Shown here: positions 9,179-17,759 of the stretch, piece by piece
Layout: every line of letters begins with the position of its first letter
Numbering within the stretch: position 1 is the first letter of the stretch
Assembly: GCA_913045895.1 (NCBI GenBank)
Contig: CAJWSQ010000006.1
Coordinates: 1 to 32,638 of the forward strand
Length of the DNA: 32,638 nucleotides
Direction: 5' to 3'
From: an uncultured Flavobacteriales bacterium
GTDB lineage: Bacteria; Bacteroidota; Bacteroidia; Flavobacteriales_G; Salibacteraceae
Position numbers and translations under genes: made by a program
The notes under the pieces: model-generated
What the model was told of the DNA's origin: nothing
Database searches by the model: none
What the model saw: only the letters and a program-made list of their open reading frames with translations

Positions 9179-10257
9179 CGGTCAATATATGCTTGAATGG
9201 CTTCTACCACTGTATTTTCAGGAATCACTTGATCGAAAACGGATTTACCGATTTCTTGAATGAGCGAAAAATTCAAAGTGCTTCCCTCGTTTTTTTTGTC
9301 TTTATACATTAATGCAACAAGCAGAGAGATATCCTGTTCATTTACAGACACTAAATCAAATCTATTTTCTAATAATTGTAGAATCTCCTGAAGCGATTTA
9401 TCATCTAATAACCCCAGTTTATTTGACAATAATGCCTCGCACCACATACCTGCAGCAACAGCCTCTCCATGTAACAATGGCTTTTGTTTTAAATGACTCC
9501 ACGATTCAAAGGCGTGACCTATGGTATGACCAAAATTCAAAATTTTTCGTAGCCCTTCTTCTTTAAAATCAGATTGAACTACTTCATTTTTGATGGTGAT
9601 TGATCGCAGTAAAATGGACTCCCAGTTGGTTTCATTTACATCACCAAGCTCATATTTCACCAACTCCCAATAATCAGCATCATAAATTAAAGCATGTTTA
9701 TACACCTCAGCTGTTCCTGCGATCAACTCACGTTTAGGCAAAGTTTCTAGAAATACAGGATCAACATATACCGCTTTAGGATGAACAAAGATGCCAACCT
9801 GATTTTTCCAACCAGCTAGATTAACGCCAACTTTACCTCCTACAGAAGCATCAACCATTGAAAGTAGCGTTGTAGGAATATTGATAAAATCAACGCCTCT
9901 TTTGATTGTTCCGGCCATAAAACCACCTAAATCAGAAACCATTCCTCCCCCTAGGTTGATTACTAGAGATTTACGGTCGATTTCCAATTCAATTAATGAT
10001 TTCCACAAAACTTCAAGAACCTCAACAGATTTCGATTCCTCACCAGGCTCAACTTCTAAAACCTCAGCATCTTTCAAAGAAGTCACATCATTGAAATCTA
10101 ACACTGGCAAACAATGATCAAGCGTATTGGAATCTCCTAAAATGAAAATTTTACGATCGGCATATTGAGATGAGATAAACTCATTCAATGCATTAAACAC
10201 GGAACCTAAATAAATGGTGTACTGGTCGGCTGGAATGATTTGAAATTGAGAATCCAT
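9175..10257 (-). CDS. aroB: 3-dehydroquinate synthase
   Basis: Converts DAHP to 3-dehydroquinate, the second shikimate-pathway step, using NAD and a divalent metal. Visible motifs: PGEESKS, NLGGGMVSDLGGFMAGT, RGVDFINIPTTLLSMVDAS, GGKVGVN, KNQVGIF, AGTAEVYKHAL, NFGHTIGHAFES and LLHGEAVAAGM. Metal ligands are expected at Glu184, His244 and His263, with His248 as the catalytic-site His. I start at the ATG at 10257, which overlaps the upstream gene's TAA by one base (TAATG) and gives 360 residues, close to E. coli AroB (362). An ATG at 10269 would add only MRLL. The gene is sandwiched between a DUF4258-like gene and aroA with overlaps on both sides. Confidence 0.95.
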   Translation of the reverse strand: MDSQFQIIPADQYTIYLGSVFNALNEFISSQYADRKIFILGDSNTLDHCLPVLDFNDVTSLKDAEVLEVEPGEESKSVEVLEVLWKSLIELEIDRKSLVINLGGGMVSDLGGFMAGTIKRGVDFINIPTTLLSMVDASVGGKVGVNLAGWKNQVGIFVHPKAVYVDPVFLETLPKRELIAGTAEVYKHALIYDADYWELVKYELGDVNETNWESILLRSITIKNEVVQSDFKEEGLRKILNFGHTIGHAFESWSHLKQKPLLHGEAVAAGMWCEALLSNKLGLLDDKSLQEILQLLENRFDLVSVNEQDISLLVALMYKDKKNEGSTLNFSLIQEIGKSVFDQVIPENTVVEAIQAYIDR

Positions 10258-10661
10258 TAGCAATCGCATTTTGGATTTTCATTCACAACAGCAATTTGAG
10301 TTAATGTAGCTAAAGAATCTGTTTCAAATTCTAGTTCAACACGAATCTCACGACTATTCTCTAACTCATATTTCACCACGTACATTTTAGGTATTTCTCG
10401 TGGTTTACTCTCACTAAAATCTACCATCCCCTTCTCGAGCAATTGCTCAATATCTAAAGAGGTGAGTTCATGACATTTGAGTAAACACAAATAATTATCT
10501 GGTTTTTGTAATGCACCATCAACTCGCATTGGAGCCATCACTCGTTCGTTTGGTGTCCAAGCCAAGTAATCTTTGGTGTTTCTATTTCTTAAAAACAATG
10601 CCCAAGCGAGCACACATCCTAAACCAACTCCAATAAAATAAACACGTAATTTTCTCCACAT
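10257..10661 (-). CDS. Small membrane-anchored protein, DUF4258-like
   Basis: A 134-residue protein with one N-terminal hydrophobic segment (VYFIGVGLGCVLAWALFL, ~residues 8-25) followed by a basic stretch, so probably an inner-membrane anchor with a soluble tail. The following PNERVMAPMRV segment resembles the NARVLKNI region I recall from Bacteroidota DUF4258 proteins; this family call is from memory and moderate. Six cysteines or so include a C-terminal CDC and a CLLKC pair; a role in metal binding or redox is only a guess. It ends in TAATG shared with aroB and starts 4 bases after the alanine-dehydrogenase-like stop. Function unknown. Confidence 0.75.
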   Translation of the reverse strand: MWRKLRVYFIGVGLGCVLAWALFLRNRNTKDYLAWTPNERVMAPMRVDGALQKPDNYLCLLKCHELTSLDIEQLLEKGMVDFSESKPREIPKMYVVKYELENSREIRVELEFETDSLATLTQIAVVNENPKCDC

Positions 10662-10664
10662 AAC

Positions 10665-11885
10665 TTACAAAGCAGACATCAATAAGTCTAAATCTTTAAA
10701 AGGTAATCCGTAGGTTTCGCCAAGAAACTTATCCGTTAGGATTCCTTTGTACATATAAACACTTTTTCGGAGATTTTTCTTTTTGTAGATCAGGTTATCC
10801 AAACCAGCTTCTTCGCCTACAGCAGACAAAATGGGCGCAAAAATATTACTCAAGGCATATGACGCAGTTCTTGAAACTCGCGATGCGATGTTTGGCACAC
10901 AGTAATGAACAACACCATGTTTCACAAAGGTTGGATATTCATGATTAGAAACCTCACTGGTTTCGAAACATCCACCTTGATCGATACTTACATCAACAAT
11001 TACTGATCCTTTACGCATCAAGGCTACCATTTCTTCATTCACCACACAAGGCGTTCTTCCATGCTGCGGACGAATTGCACCAATAGCAACATCAGCTGTT
11101 TTGAGTGCATTAGCCAAAACTTTCGGCTGAATGGTACTGGTGTATAATCGAGCTCCAATACTGTTTTGAAGTCTGCGTAGCTTATAGGTATTATTATCAA
11201 AAATCTTTACTTGAGCACCAAGTCCCAAGGCTGCACGAGCGGCATATTCACCAACACTTCCAGCACCAATAATTACAACTTCAGTTGGTTTTACGCCAGT
11301 AATTCCACCCAACATAGCTCCTACACCACCATTGTAATTACTCAACAATTCGGCTGCAATCAATACTGAAGTATTTCCGGCAATCTCACCCATCGCACTG
11401 ACAACAGGATAAGTACCTTCTTCATCCATGATATAATCCCAAGCAATGGCTGTTATCTTTTTAGCCATAATTTTCTTGAGAAAATCTTCAGGCTGAATGC
11501 TTAACTGAAGTGCCGAGATAAGCACTTGTTTATTTTGCATCAGCTCAATTTCGTCTAGTGAGGGAGGCTCAACTTTTAGTATCACTTTGGCTTGATACAC
11601 TTCTTTAGTGCTTTCAACAATTCGAGCACCAGCTTCGCTGTAATCTCTATCGGTGAAATTGGCATTAGCTCCGGCTCCTGCCTCTACCCAAATTTCATGA
11701 CCATTATTCACTAAGAAGGCCACCGATTCTGGTACAAGAGCAACACGATTTTCCTGAAAGGAAGTTTCTTTTGGAATACCGATGTATAATTTTCTTTCAG
11801 AGTCGGCAATGGCAACCATTTGCTCCTTTGGCATTAAAGATGCCTCTCTTGAAAGATTTTTAAGCATATCGTCTGATGGGTTCAT
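10665..11885 (-). CDS. ald: Alanine dehydrogenase-like protein (AlaDH/PNT family), atypical active site
   Basis: The 406-residue protein has the two-domain AlaDH/PntA fold: GIPKETSFQENRVALVPE (Arg47 equals Mtb Ald Arg15), a Rossmann motif VVIIGAGSVGEYAA, and VDVSIDQGGCFETS with the Asp equivalent to Asp270. Family members interconvert alanine and pyruvate with NAD, or form the NAD domain of transhydrogenase. An ungapped alignment with M. tuberculosis Ald places Glu106 at the Lys75 position and Gln127 at His96, the substrate-binding and catalytic residues. The LKVEPP and LISALQLSIQPE segments look closer to PntA there. An N-terminal extension of ~30 residues precedes the usual start. Its ATG overlaps the tsaE stop by four bases. 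Fold call is firm; the enzymatic name is doubtful. Confidence 0.85.
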   Translation of the reverse strand: MNPSDDMLKNLSREASLMPKEQMVAIADSERKLYIGIPKETSFQENRVALVPESVAFLVNNGHEIWVEAGAGANANFTDRDYSEAGARIVESTKEVYQAKVILKVEPPSLDEIELMQNKQVLISALQLSIQPEDFLKKIMAKKITAIAWDYIMDEEGTYPVVSAMGEIAGNTSVLIAAELLSNYNGGVGAMLGGITGVKPTEVVIIGAGSVGEYAARAALGLGAQVKIFDNNTYKLRRLQNSIGARLYTSTIQPKVLANALKTADVAIGAIRPQHGRTPCVVNEEMVALMRKGSVIVDVSIDQGGCFETSEVSNHEYPTFVKHGVVHYCVPNIASRVSRTASYALSNIFAPILSAVGEEAGLDNLIYKKKNLRKSVYMYKGILTDKFLGETYGLPFKDLDLLMSAL

Positions 11886-12304
11886 GCACGCGTCAAATTT
11901 AAAATCCTGCTATCATCTGGTTGAGCAACTATCTCAATTTCAAGCACATCATCAGGTAAAAGACCTGACACACGCTCTGGCCACTCAATCAAACAAATTT
12001 CATCACTATAAAGATACTCTTCAAATCCTATATCGTAAGCTTCTTCTTCATTTTCGATGCGATAAAAATCAAAATGATAGATGCTTCCCTTTGGATAGGC
12101 ATACTCATTAACAATCGAAAAGGTAGGTGAACTCACTTCATCGTTAGATCCTAATTGCTTTACCAATGAACGAATAAAGGTGGTTTTGCCGGCTCCCATT
12201 GAGCCGTGAAACAAAACCACCTTTTCAGCTTTTACATATTCAGCTACTTGAGCTGCAATATCTTCTATGTCGTTTTCTGTTGGTATTACCAATTGAAGAT
12301 TCAT
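11882..12304 (-). CDS. tsaE: tRNA threonylcarbamoyladenosine biosynthesis ATPase TsaE
   Basis: TsaE works with TsaB and TsaD to make t6A at position 37 of ANN-decoding tRNAs. The 140-residue length is usual. Motifs: P-loop FHGSMGAGKTTF (~residues 33-44), SSPTFSIVNEY (switch-like Thr), IYHFDFYRI (Walker B-like Asp) and CLIEWPERV, all family hallmarks. The ATG directly follows the porX stop (TAGATG), so the two are almost certainly co-translated. The gene then overlaps the alanine-dehydrogenase-like gene by four bases. Confidence 0.95.
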   Translation of the reverse strand: MNLQLVIPTENDIEDIAAQVAEYVKAEKVVLFHGSMGAGKTTFIRSLVKQLGSNDEVSSPTFSIVNEYAYPKGSIYHFDFYRIENEEEAYDIGFEEYLYSDEICLIEWPERVSGLLPDDVLEIEIVAQPDDSRILNLTRA

Positions 12305-13855
12305 CTACTTCGGACTTAATGTCACCAAAGGTACAATCATCTCCTCCAATGATACACCACCATGTTGAAATGTATCTTTATAATATTTCACATAGTGATT
12401 GTAGTTGTTTGGATAGGCAAAAAATTTATCCTCCAAGGCAAAAATCCAAGTACTACTCACATTTGATTTAGGTAACATCAACTCTTCAGGAGATCGAGAA
12501 TAAAACACATCTTTCTCTCTGAAATCTAGATTCTTACCAATTTTATAACGCAAATTGGTGTTGGTATTTCTATCACCAATAACTTTTGATGCTGAGTTAA
12601 CTCGAACTGTTCCGTGATCTGTTGTAATTACAACCTTACACTTAGCTTCAGCTATACTTTTGAACAGATCAAATAAAGGTGAATGCTCAAACCAGCTAAC
12701 CGTTAAAGAGCGATAAGCACTTTCATCCGATGCCAACTCGCGAATTACTTCCATTTCTGTTCTAGCATGCGAAAGCATATCTACGAAGTTGTAAACGATT
12801 ACATTCAAATCGTTAGTCATGAAGTTTTGGAAATTGTCTGCTAACTTCTTCCCAAAGCGCAAATTGGTTACTTTGTTGTAACTCATTTTCTTGTTCACTC
12901 CACTTCGTTTCATGAGGTTTTCCAAGAAATCTGCCTCGTGGCTGTTTTTACCATCGCCATCTTCATCTTTCCACAAATTCGGGAACATGCGTTGAATGTC
13001 AAGCGGCATCATACCAGCAAACAAAGCATTACGCGCATAGTGGGTTGCCGTTGGTAAAATACTGAAGAATGTATCTTCTTCATCTACTCTAAAGTAATTC
13101 TCAAATATGGGACGAAGGGCTCTCCATTGATCCAATCTTAGATTATCAATCACAACCAAAAACACGGGTTGGTGACTATCCTCTAAAACGGGAAAAACAC
13201 GATCCTTAATCACTTGATGACTCATCAACGGAGCATCTTCATCAGTTCCGGAAACCCAATCGGTGTAATTATCTGAAATGAATTTTCCGAATTGTGCATT
13301 GGCTTCAGTCTTTTGCATTTGAAGCACTTCTTGCATACCAGAATCGTTGGAACTATCTAATTCCATTTCCCAGTACACCATCTGCTCATAAACTTCTTTC
13401 CACTCTTCAACATCTAGGCGATCCATCAATCGCATTCCAATTTTTCGGAATTCTTGCTGATAATTTGAAGTCGTTTTTTCACTCACCAATCTGCGTGTAT
13501 CCAAATTCTTTTTAATGGAAAGCAAGATTTGTTTCGGATTGACTGGCTTAATCAAGTAATCAGAAATTTTTGATCCAATCGCATCTTCCATGATTTCCTC
13601 TTCTTCGCTTTTGGTAATCATGATGATTGGCGTTGAAGGATGCGTAGATTTCATACGATTCAGGGTTTCTAAACCTGAAATCCCTGGCATATTTTCATCT
13701 AGGAAAACAATGTCTACTTGATTTTCATTCAACAGATCTATGGCGTCTTCTCCGTTGTTGGCCGTAAGCACTCGATAATCTTTTCCTTCTAAAAATAAGA
13801 TATGAGGCTTCAATAATTCAATTTCGTCATCGGCCCATAATATTGTGATATCCAT
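12305..13855 (-). CDS. porX: T9SS response regulator PorX (receiver + PglZ domain)
   Basis: PorX, with the sensor kinase PorY and an ECF sigma factor, controls type IX secretion genes in Porphyromonas; its PglZ domain is an alkaline-phosphatase-type phosphodiesterase. The receiver domain (residues 1-~120) begins MDITILWADDEI, with the acidic pair Asp9/Asp10, the probable phosphoacceptor Asp53 in FLDENMPG, and Lys in DYLIKPV. A helical linker leads to the PglZ domain (~200-516): FLVVIDNLRLDQW, TATHYARNALFAGMMP, VITTDHGTVRV and QHGGVSLEEMI, carrying the expected metal and catalytic residues. I start at the ATG at 13855 because PorX proteins begin at this motif; that gives 516 residues (P. gingivalis PorX is 518). 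An ATG at 13900 would add 15 unrelated residues. No PorY gene is seen here. Confidence 0.93.
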   Translation of the reverse strand: MDITILWADDEIELLKPHILFLEGKDYRVLTANNGEDAIDLLNENQVDIVFLDENMPGISGLETLNRMKSTHPSTPIIMITKSEEEEIMEDAIGSKISDYLIKPVNPKQILLSIKKNLDTRRLVSEKTTSNYQQEFRKIGMRLMDRLDVEEWKEVYEQMVYWEMELDSSNDSGMQEVLQMQKTEANAQFGKFISDNYTDWVSGTDEDAPLMSHQVIKDRVFPVLEDSHQPVFLVVIDNLRLDQWRALRPIFENYFRVDEEDTFFSILPTATHYARNALFAGMMPLDIQRMFPNLWKDEDGDGKNSHEADFLENLMKRSGVNKKMSYNKVTNLRFGKKLADNFQNFMTNDLNVIVYNFVDMLSHARTEMEVIRELASDESAYRSLTVSWFEHSPLFDLFKSIAEAKCKVVITTDHGTVRVNSASKVIGDRNTNTNLRYKIGKNLDFREKDVFYSRSPEELMLPKSNVSSTWIFALEDKFFAYPNNYNHYVKYYKDTFQHGGVSLEEMIVPLVTLSPK

Positions 13856-13873
13856 GTGTATGATCTGTTTAGC

Positions 13874-13881
13874 TAGTTTTG
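13874..13881 (+). promoter_or_regulatory. Candidate -7 box for the HD-domain gene
   Basis: TAGTTTTG matches the Bacteroidota consensus TAnnTTTG exactly, about 55 bases before the GTG start at 13937, in the 81-base divergent gap with porX. No matching -33 TTTG at 19 bases upstream was found, so this is tentative. Confidence 0.35.
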
Positions 13882-13936
13882 TTGTTGAAATCAAAGCCAC
13901 ATAGGCTTCAATTACGAATTTAATAACCTTTATCAG

Positions 13937-15178
13937 GTGGAATTATCTCACACCAGTAAACGTAAAATATTTAACGACCCGATATACGGGTTTATTACCA
14001 TCCCCAACGATTTAGTGTTCGATTTAATTGAACACCCCTACTTTCAACGTTTGCGCAGAATAACTCAACTCGGATTAAGCAATATTGTTTACACCGGAGC
14101 TAATCATACTCGTTTTCAGCACACTTTGGGTGCAATGCACTTAATGACTCGCGCTATTGATACCTTAAGATATAAGGGAAATGAGATTACAGACGAAGAA
14201 GCCCAAGGAGCAATAATCGCCATCTTACTTCACGATATTGGGCATGGACCTTATTCGCACACCTTAGAATTCAGCTTAGTAAAAGGAGTTGGACACGAGC
14301 ATATTTCAACGCTTTTCATGGATGAATTGAACCGTCAGTTTGATGGTCAGCTTTCATTAGCAATTGAAATATTTAAAGGAACGTATCACAAAAAATTCCT
14401 TCATCAATTGGTAAGTAGCCAGTTAGACACAGACCGATTGGATTACCTGAAAAGAGATAGTTTTTTCACAGGAGTTTCAGAAGGTGTTATTGGATCTGAA
14501 CGCATTATCACCATGCTGAATGTAGCAAACGGAGATATTGCTGTTGAGGCTAAAGGAATTTATTCTATCGAGAAGTTTCTTGTTGCCAGACGCATTATGT
14601 ATTGGCAAGTTTATTTGCACAAAACAGTTCTTGCGGCTGAAATGCTTTTGATTAACATTTTGAAAAGAGCTAAAGATTTAGCTTTAGATAAGCAGATGTT
14701 GTTTGGAAGTCATGCGCTTAAAGAGTTTTTGTACAACGATCATACACGTCACGATTTTAAATCGAATCCGAACTTACTCAACACATTTGCTCAATTAGAC
14801 GATTACGACATCATGGGAGCTATTAAAGTTTGGGCTAATAATCCCGACTTTATTTTAAGCACACTCTGTCAACAATTAATCAATCGGAATTTGTTTAAAG
14901 TTGAAATCAGCAAAGAGCCATTCAGTAATGACGTAATGAATGAAAAGCTCGATTTCATCACCAACAAAATGAATTTATCATCGAGAGAAGAAGCCGAATA
15001 TTTCGTGTTTACTGATCGAGTGATCAACAGAGCTTACAGTCAAGGTGCAGATCACATCAATATTTTGTTCAAAGATGGCACTGTAAAAGACGTTACAGAA
15101 GCCGCTGATTTGCTGAATATTTCAGTATTGAGCAAGCCTGTAACCAAGTACTTCTTCTGTTACCCAAAAATCATTTAA
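13937..15178 (+). CDS. HD-domain phosphohydrolase (SAMHD1/dGTPase-like)
   Basis: A 413-residue protein of the HD superfamily that includes dNTP triphosphohydrolases such as SAMHD1. Metal-site motifs are intact: His62 in TRFQHTLG, the HD pair His99/Asp100 in LLHDIGHGPYSHTLE, and Asp164/Asp166 in QLDTDRLDYLKRDS. The opening KRKIFNDPIYGFI and YFQRLRRITQLG are typical of this subgroup in Bacteroidota. Likely substrate is a nucleotide, but which one cannot be read from the sequence. The start is GTG (no ATG exists in frame after the stop at 13886). It is divergent from porX and 112 bases before lpxD. Confidence 0.88.
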   Translation: MELSHTSKRKIFNDPIYGFITIPNDLVFDLIEHPYFQRLRRITQLGLSNIVYTGANHTRFQHTLGAMHLMTRAIDTLRYKGNEITDEEAQGAIIAILLHDIGHGPYSHTLEFSLVKGVGHEHISTLFMDELNRQFDGQLSLAIEIFKGTYHKKFLHQLVSSQLDTDRLDYLKRDSFFTGVSEGVIGSERIITMLNVANGDIAVEAKGIYSIEKFLVARRIMYWQVYLHKTVLAAEMLLINILKRAKDLALDKQMLFGSHALKEFLYNDHTRHDFKSNPNLLNTFAQLDDYDIMGAIKVWANNPDFILSTLCQQLINRNLFKVEISKEPFSNDVMNEKLDFITNKMNLSSREEAEYFVFTDRVINRAYSQGADHINILFKDGTVKDVTEAADLLNISVLSKPVTKYFFCYPKII

Positions 15179-15242
15179 ATTTGGCGCGCTCTTGTGTTGA
15201 AAAGTTGGCCTAAGCATTCCCTGAAATCGTGAGATACATGAC

Positions 15243-15250
15243 TACTTTTG
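15243..15250 (+). promoter_or_regulatory. Candidate -7 box for the lpxD operon
   Basis: TACTTTTG is an exact TAnnTTTG match, 40 bases before the lpxD ATG. The expected -33 element 19 bases upstream reads CCTG, a weak match to TTTG. Its place in the only sizeable gap (112 bases) before lpxD makes it plausible. Confidence 0.45.
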
Positions 15251-15290
15251 CCTGAAGAATCAATCAAGGAGCTATTAAAACCAGACATGC

Positions 15291-16340
15291 ATGGAATTTT
15301 CGGCAGGTCAAATTGCAGAACTCATACAAGGCGAATTACAGGGTAGTGAATCTATCACGGTAAATAACTTATCTAAAATAGATCAAGGTGTGCCAAACAC
15401 GTTGTCTTTTTTATACAATGCCGAATTTGCCAATCATTTATATACAACTGATGCCAGTGTAATTATCACTAGCAAAGGCATTAATCTAACTCAAGAATTG
15501 GCAGCTGACAAAGCTGTGATTTGGGTAGATGATGCACGTATGGCATTTGCTCAAATTTTGAGTGTATACAAACAACAACGCCAACAAAGCAGAAAAGGAA
15601 TTCATCCAACAGCTCATATTGATGAGTCTGCTAAAATTGGAGAAAACGTTTACATCGGCCCTTATGTTATTGTTGAATCCAACTCAACAATTGGCGATAA
15701 CACTTTTGTTTACGCCAACACCACAATTGGTGAAAACGTACAAATTGGATCTGATTGTTTGATATACACCAACGTGAGTGTTTACGATGATTCTGTAATT
15801 GGAAACGATTGTATTCTTCAATCGGGTGCGGTAATTGGTGGCGATGGATTTGGATTCCAACCCAATCAAGAAAATAACTACACCAAGATTGTTCACATAG
15901 GAAATGTGATTTTAGAAGATCACGTTGAAATAGGTGCCAATACAACAATTGATAAAGCAACTTTAGGTTCTACCATCATTCGCAAGGGTGCTAAATTGGA
16001 TAACTTAATTCAAGTTGGCCACAACGTTGAGATTGGTGAGAACACAGTAATTGCAGCCCAAACGGGAGTTGCTGGAAGTACAATTATTGGCAAAAACTGT
16101 ATGATTGGTGGACAGGTAGGATTTGCTGGTCATCAAAAAATTGCAGACGGAGTTAAAATTGCTGCTAAAACGGGTGTGCCAAAAGACCTTGAAAGTGAAG
16201 GCATATTCCAAGGCATTCCTGCAATGCCAATTGGCGACTTCAGAAGATCGCATGTGATGTATAAAAACTTACCTAAGTTAGGAAGTGACATCAAAGAATT
16301 GAAAAAAGAGCTCGAAGAGCTTAAATCGAAAAATAAATAG
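15291..16340 (+). CDS. lpxD: UDP-3-O-acylglucosamine N-acyltransferase (first LpxD copy)
   Basis: Adds the second (N-linked) 3-hydroxyacyl chain to UDP-3-O-acyl-glucosamine, third step of lipid A synthesis. The 349 residues are full length: an N-terminal uridine-binding domain (~1-100, with SFLYNAEFANHL), hexapeptide repeats of a left-handed beta helix (~103-310), and a C-terminal helix (KELKKELEELKS). The catalytic His is His244 in LDNLIQVGHNVEIG, and GVAGSTIIGK and GFAGHQKI are family motifs. It opens the lpxD-lpxC/fabZ-lpxA run; the gap to lpxC/fabZ is 18 bases. A second LpxD-like gene sits at 19893. Confidence 0.96.
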   Translation: MEFSAGQIAELIQGELQGSESITVNNLSKIDQGVPNTLSFLYNAEFANHLYTTDASVIITSKGINLTQELAADKAVIWVDDARMAFAQILSVYKQQRQQSRKGIHPTAHIDESAKIGENVYIGPYVIVESNSTIGDNTFVYANTTIGENVQIGSDCLIYTNVSVYDDSVIGNDCILQSGAVIGGDGFGFQPNQENNYTKIVHIGNVILEDHVEIGANTTIDKATLGSTIIRKGAKLDNLIQVGHNVEIGENTVIAAQTGVAGSTIIGKNCMIGGQVGFAGHQKIADGVKIAAKTGVPKDLESEGIFQGIPAMPIGDFRRSHVMYKNLPKLGSDIKELKKELEELKSKNK

Positions 16341-16358
16341 ACTTCTCATTATTGCATT

Positions 16359-17759
16359 ATGGCTGAGAACCAAAGAACGCTAAAGAGTGAAGTAACATTC
16401 AACGGAGTAGGATTACACACAGGAAAACCTGTGAAAATGGTAGTTAAACCTGCACCGGCAAATCATTGGTACAAATTTAAACGCGTTGACCTTGATGGTG
16501 AACCACTCATTAAAGCAGATGCCGACAATGTGTTTATGACGCAAAGAGGCACTAGCTTAAAACAAAACGGTGGTGAGGTTCATACAACTGAACACATTTT
16601 ATCTGCATTATATGGTTTGCAGATTGATAATGCCCTCATCGAAGTTGATGGTCCTGAAATTCCAATAATGGATGGTAGTGCTCGCGAATTTGTTGAGCAA
16701 TTTTTAGCTGCTGGTTTCGAAGAGCAAGATGCAGAAAGAGTTTACTTCGAATTGGAAGAAAACTTGAAATATGAGAATTTAGAAAAAGAAGCTGAAATTT
16801 TAGCTGTTCCAGATCCAGAATACCGCATCACAGTAATGGTTGATTACAACTCTCCATTATTAGGTACTCAACACGCTATGATGTACAACATCAATGAGTT
16901 TGTTGATGGTATTGCTTCATGTAGAACGTTTGTTTTCTTACGTGAATTGATGCAATTGGTAAATGCTGGATTAATCAAAGGTGGTGATGTAGACAATGCC
17001 ATAGTAATGGTTGACACCGATTTGAGTGAAGCAGAAAAAGAAAAATTAGCTCAAACATTTGATAAGCCTGCAAGCTTGCTTCAAGAAACAGGAATTGGCA
17101 TTTTAAACAATGTTGATTTACGTTTCGAGAATGAGCCTGCTCGTCATAAATTATTAGACATTGTTGGTGATTTAGCATTGGTTGGAATGCCAATTAAAGC
17201 GCACATTTTAGGTGCTCGCCCAGGTCACTCAAGCAATGTTGAATTTGCTAAAGTTTTAAAAGAGCAAATCAAAAAACAGAAAAAAGCAGCTCCTAAATTC
17301 GATTTAGATAAAGAGCCTCTTTTCGACATCAACGAAATCACTCGCATTTTACCTCATCGCTACCCAATGTTATTGGTAGACAAAATCGTTGATTTGGTAA
17401 AAGACGATTACGTTGTTGGTGTTAAGAATGTAACCCGCAACGAAGAGATTTTCAATGGTCACTTCCCTGATGAGCCTATTATGCCAGGTGTTCTTATTGT
17501 TGAAGCAATGGCACAAACTGGTGGATTCTTGATTTTGGCTCACGTTGATGATCCTACTGAATACTCAACCTACTTCATGAAGATTGACAACGTTAAGTTC
17601 AAGCAGAAAGTAGTTCCAGGAGATGTTTTAGTTTTAAAACTAGAATTACTTACTCCAATAAGAAGAGGAATTGCTCATATGAAAGGAACCGCTTACGTTG
17701 GAAATAACGTTGTTGCTGAAGGCGAACTTCTAGCACAAATTGCTAAAAAAACAAACTAA
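16359..17759 (+). CDS. lpxC/fabZ: Bifunctional UDP-3-O-acyl-GlcNAc deacetylase / 3-hydroxyacyl-ACP dehydratase
   Basis: A 466-residue fusion. The LpxC half (~1-305) performs the committed zinc-dependent deacetylation of lipid A synthesis: His79 with Glu78 in VHTTEHILSAL, His263 and Asp267 in ARHKLLDIVGD, and His290 in ARPGHSSN match the E. coli zinc and catalytic residues. The FabZ half (~320-466) dehydrates 3-hydroxyacyl-ACP: catalytic His333 in ILPHRYPMLLVD and Glu382 in MPGVLIVEAMAQTGG. A Lys-rich linker (KEQIKKQKKAAPK) joins them. This fusion is a well-known feature of Bacteroidota; it couples the two enzymes that compete for the hydroxyacyl pool. Its TAA abuts the lpxA ATG. Confidence 0.97.
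   Translation: MAENQRTLKSEVTFNGVGLHTGKPVKMVVKPAPANHWYKFKRVDLDGEPLIKADADNVFMTQRGTSLKQNGGEVHTTEHILSALYGLQIDNALIEVDGPEIPIMDGSAREFVEQFLAAGFEEQDAERVYFELEENLKYENLEKEAEILAVPDPEYRITVMVDYNSPLLGTQHAMMYNINEFVDGIASCRTFVFLRELMQLVNAGLIKGGDVDNAIVMVDTDLSEAEKEKLAQTFDKPASLLQETGIGILNNVDLRFENEPARHKLLDIVGDLALVGMPIKAHILGARPGHSSNVEFAKVLKEQIKKQKKAAPKFDLDKEPLFDINEITRILPHRYPMLLVDKIVDLVKDDYVVGVKNVTRNEEIFNGHFPDEPIMPGVLIVEAMAQTGGFLILAHVDDPTEYSTYFMKIDNVKFKQKVVPGDVLVLKLELLTPIRRGIAHMKGTAYVGNNVVAEGELLAQIAKKTN

Noticed and set aside
13856-13900. Longer PorX starting at 13900
   Set aside because: The extra 15 residues (MALISTTKLAKQIIH) are not part of PorX proteins, which begin directly with the WADDE motif; the ATG at 13855 fits the family length.
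15562-16253. Several ORFs of 60-100 codons on both strands inside lpxD
   Set aside because: They are shadows of the hexapeptide-repeat coding sequence, with no signal, motif or start context of their own. The same holds for other small ORFs lying within assigned genes.
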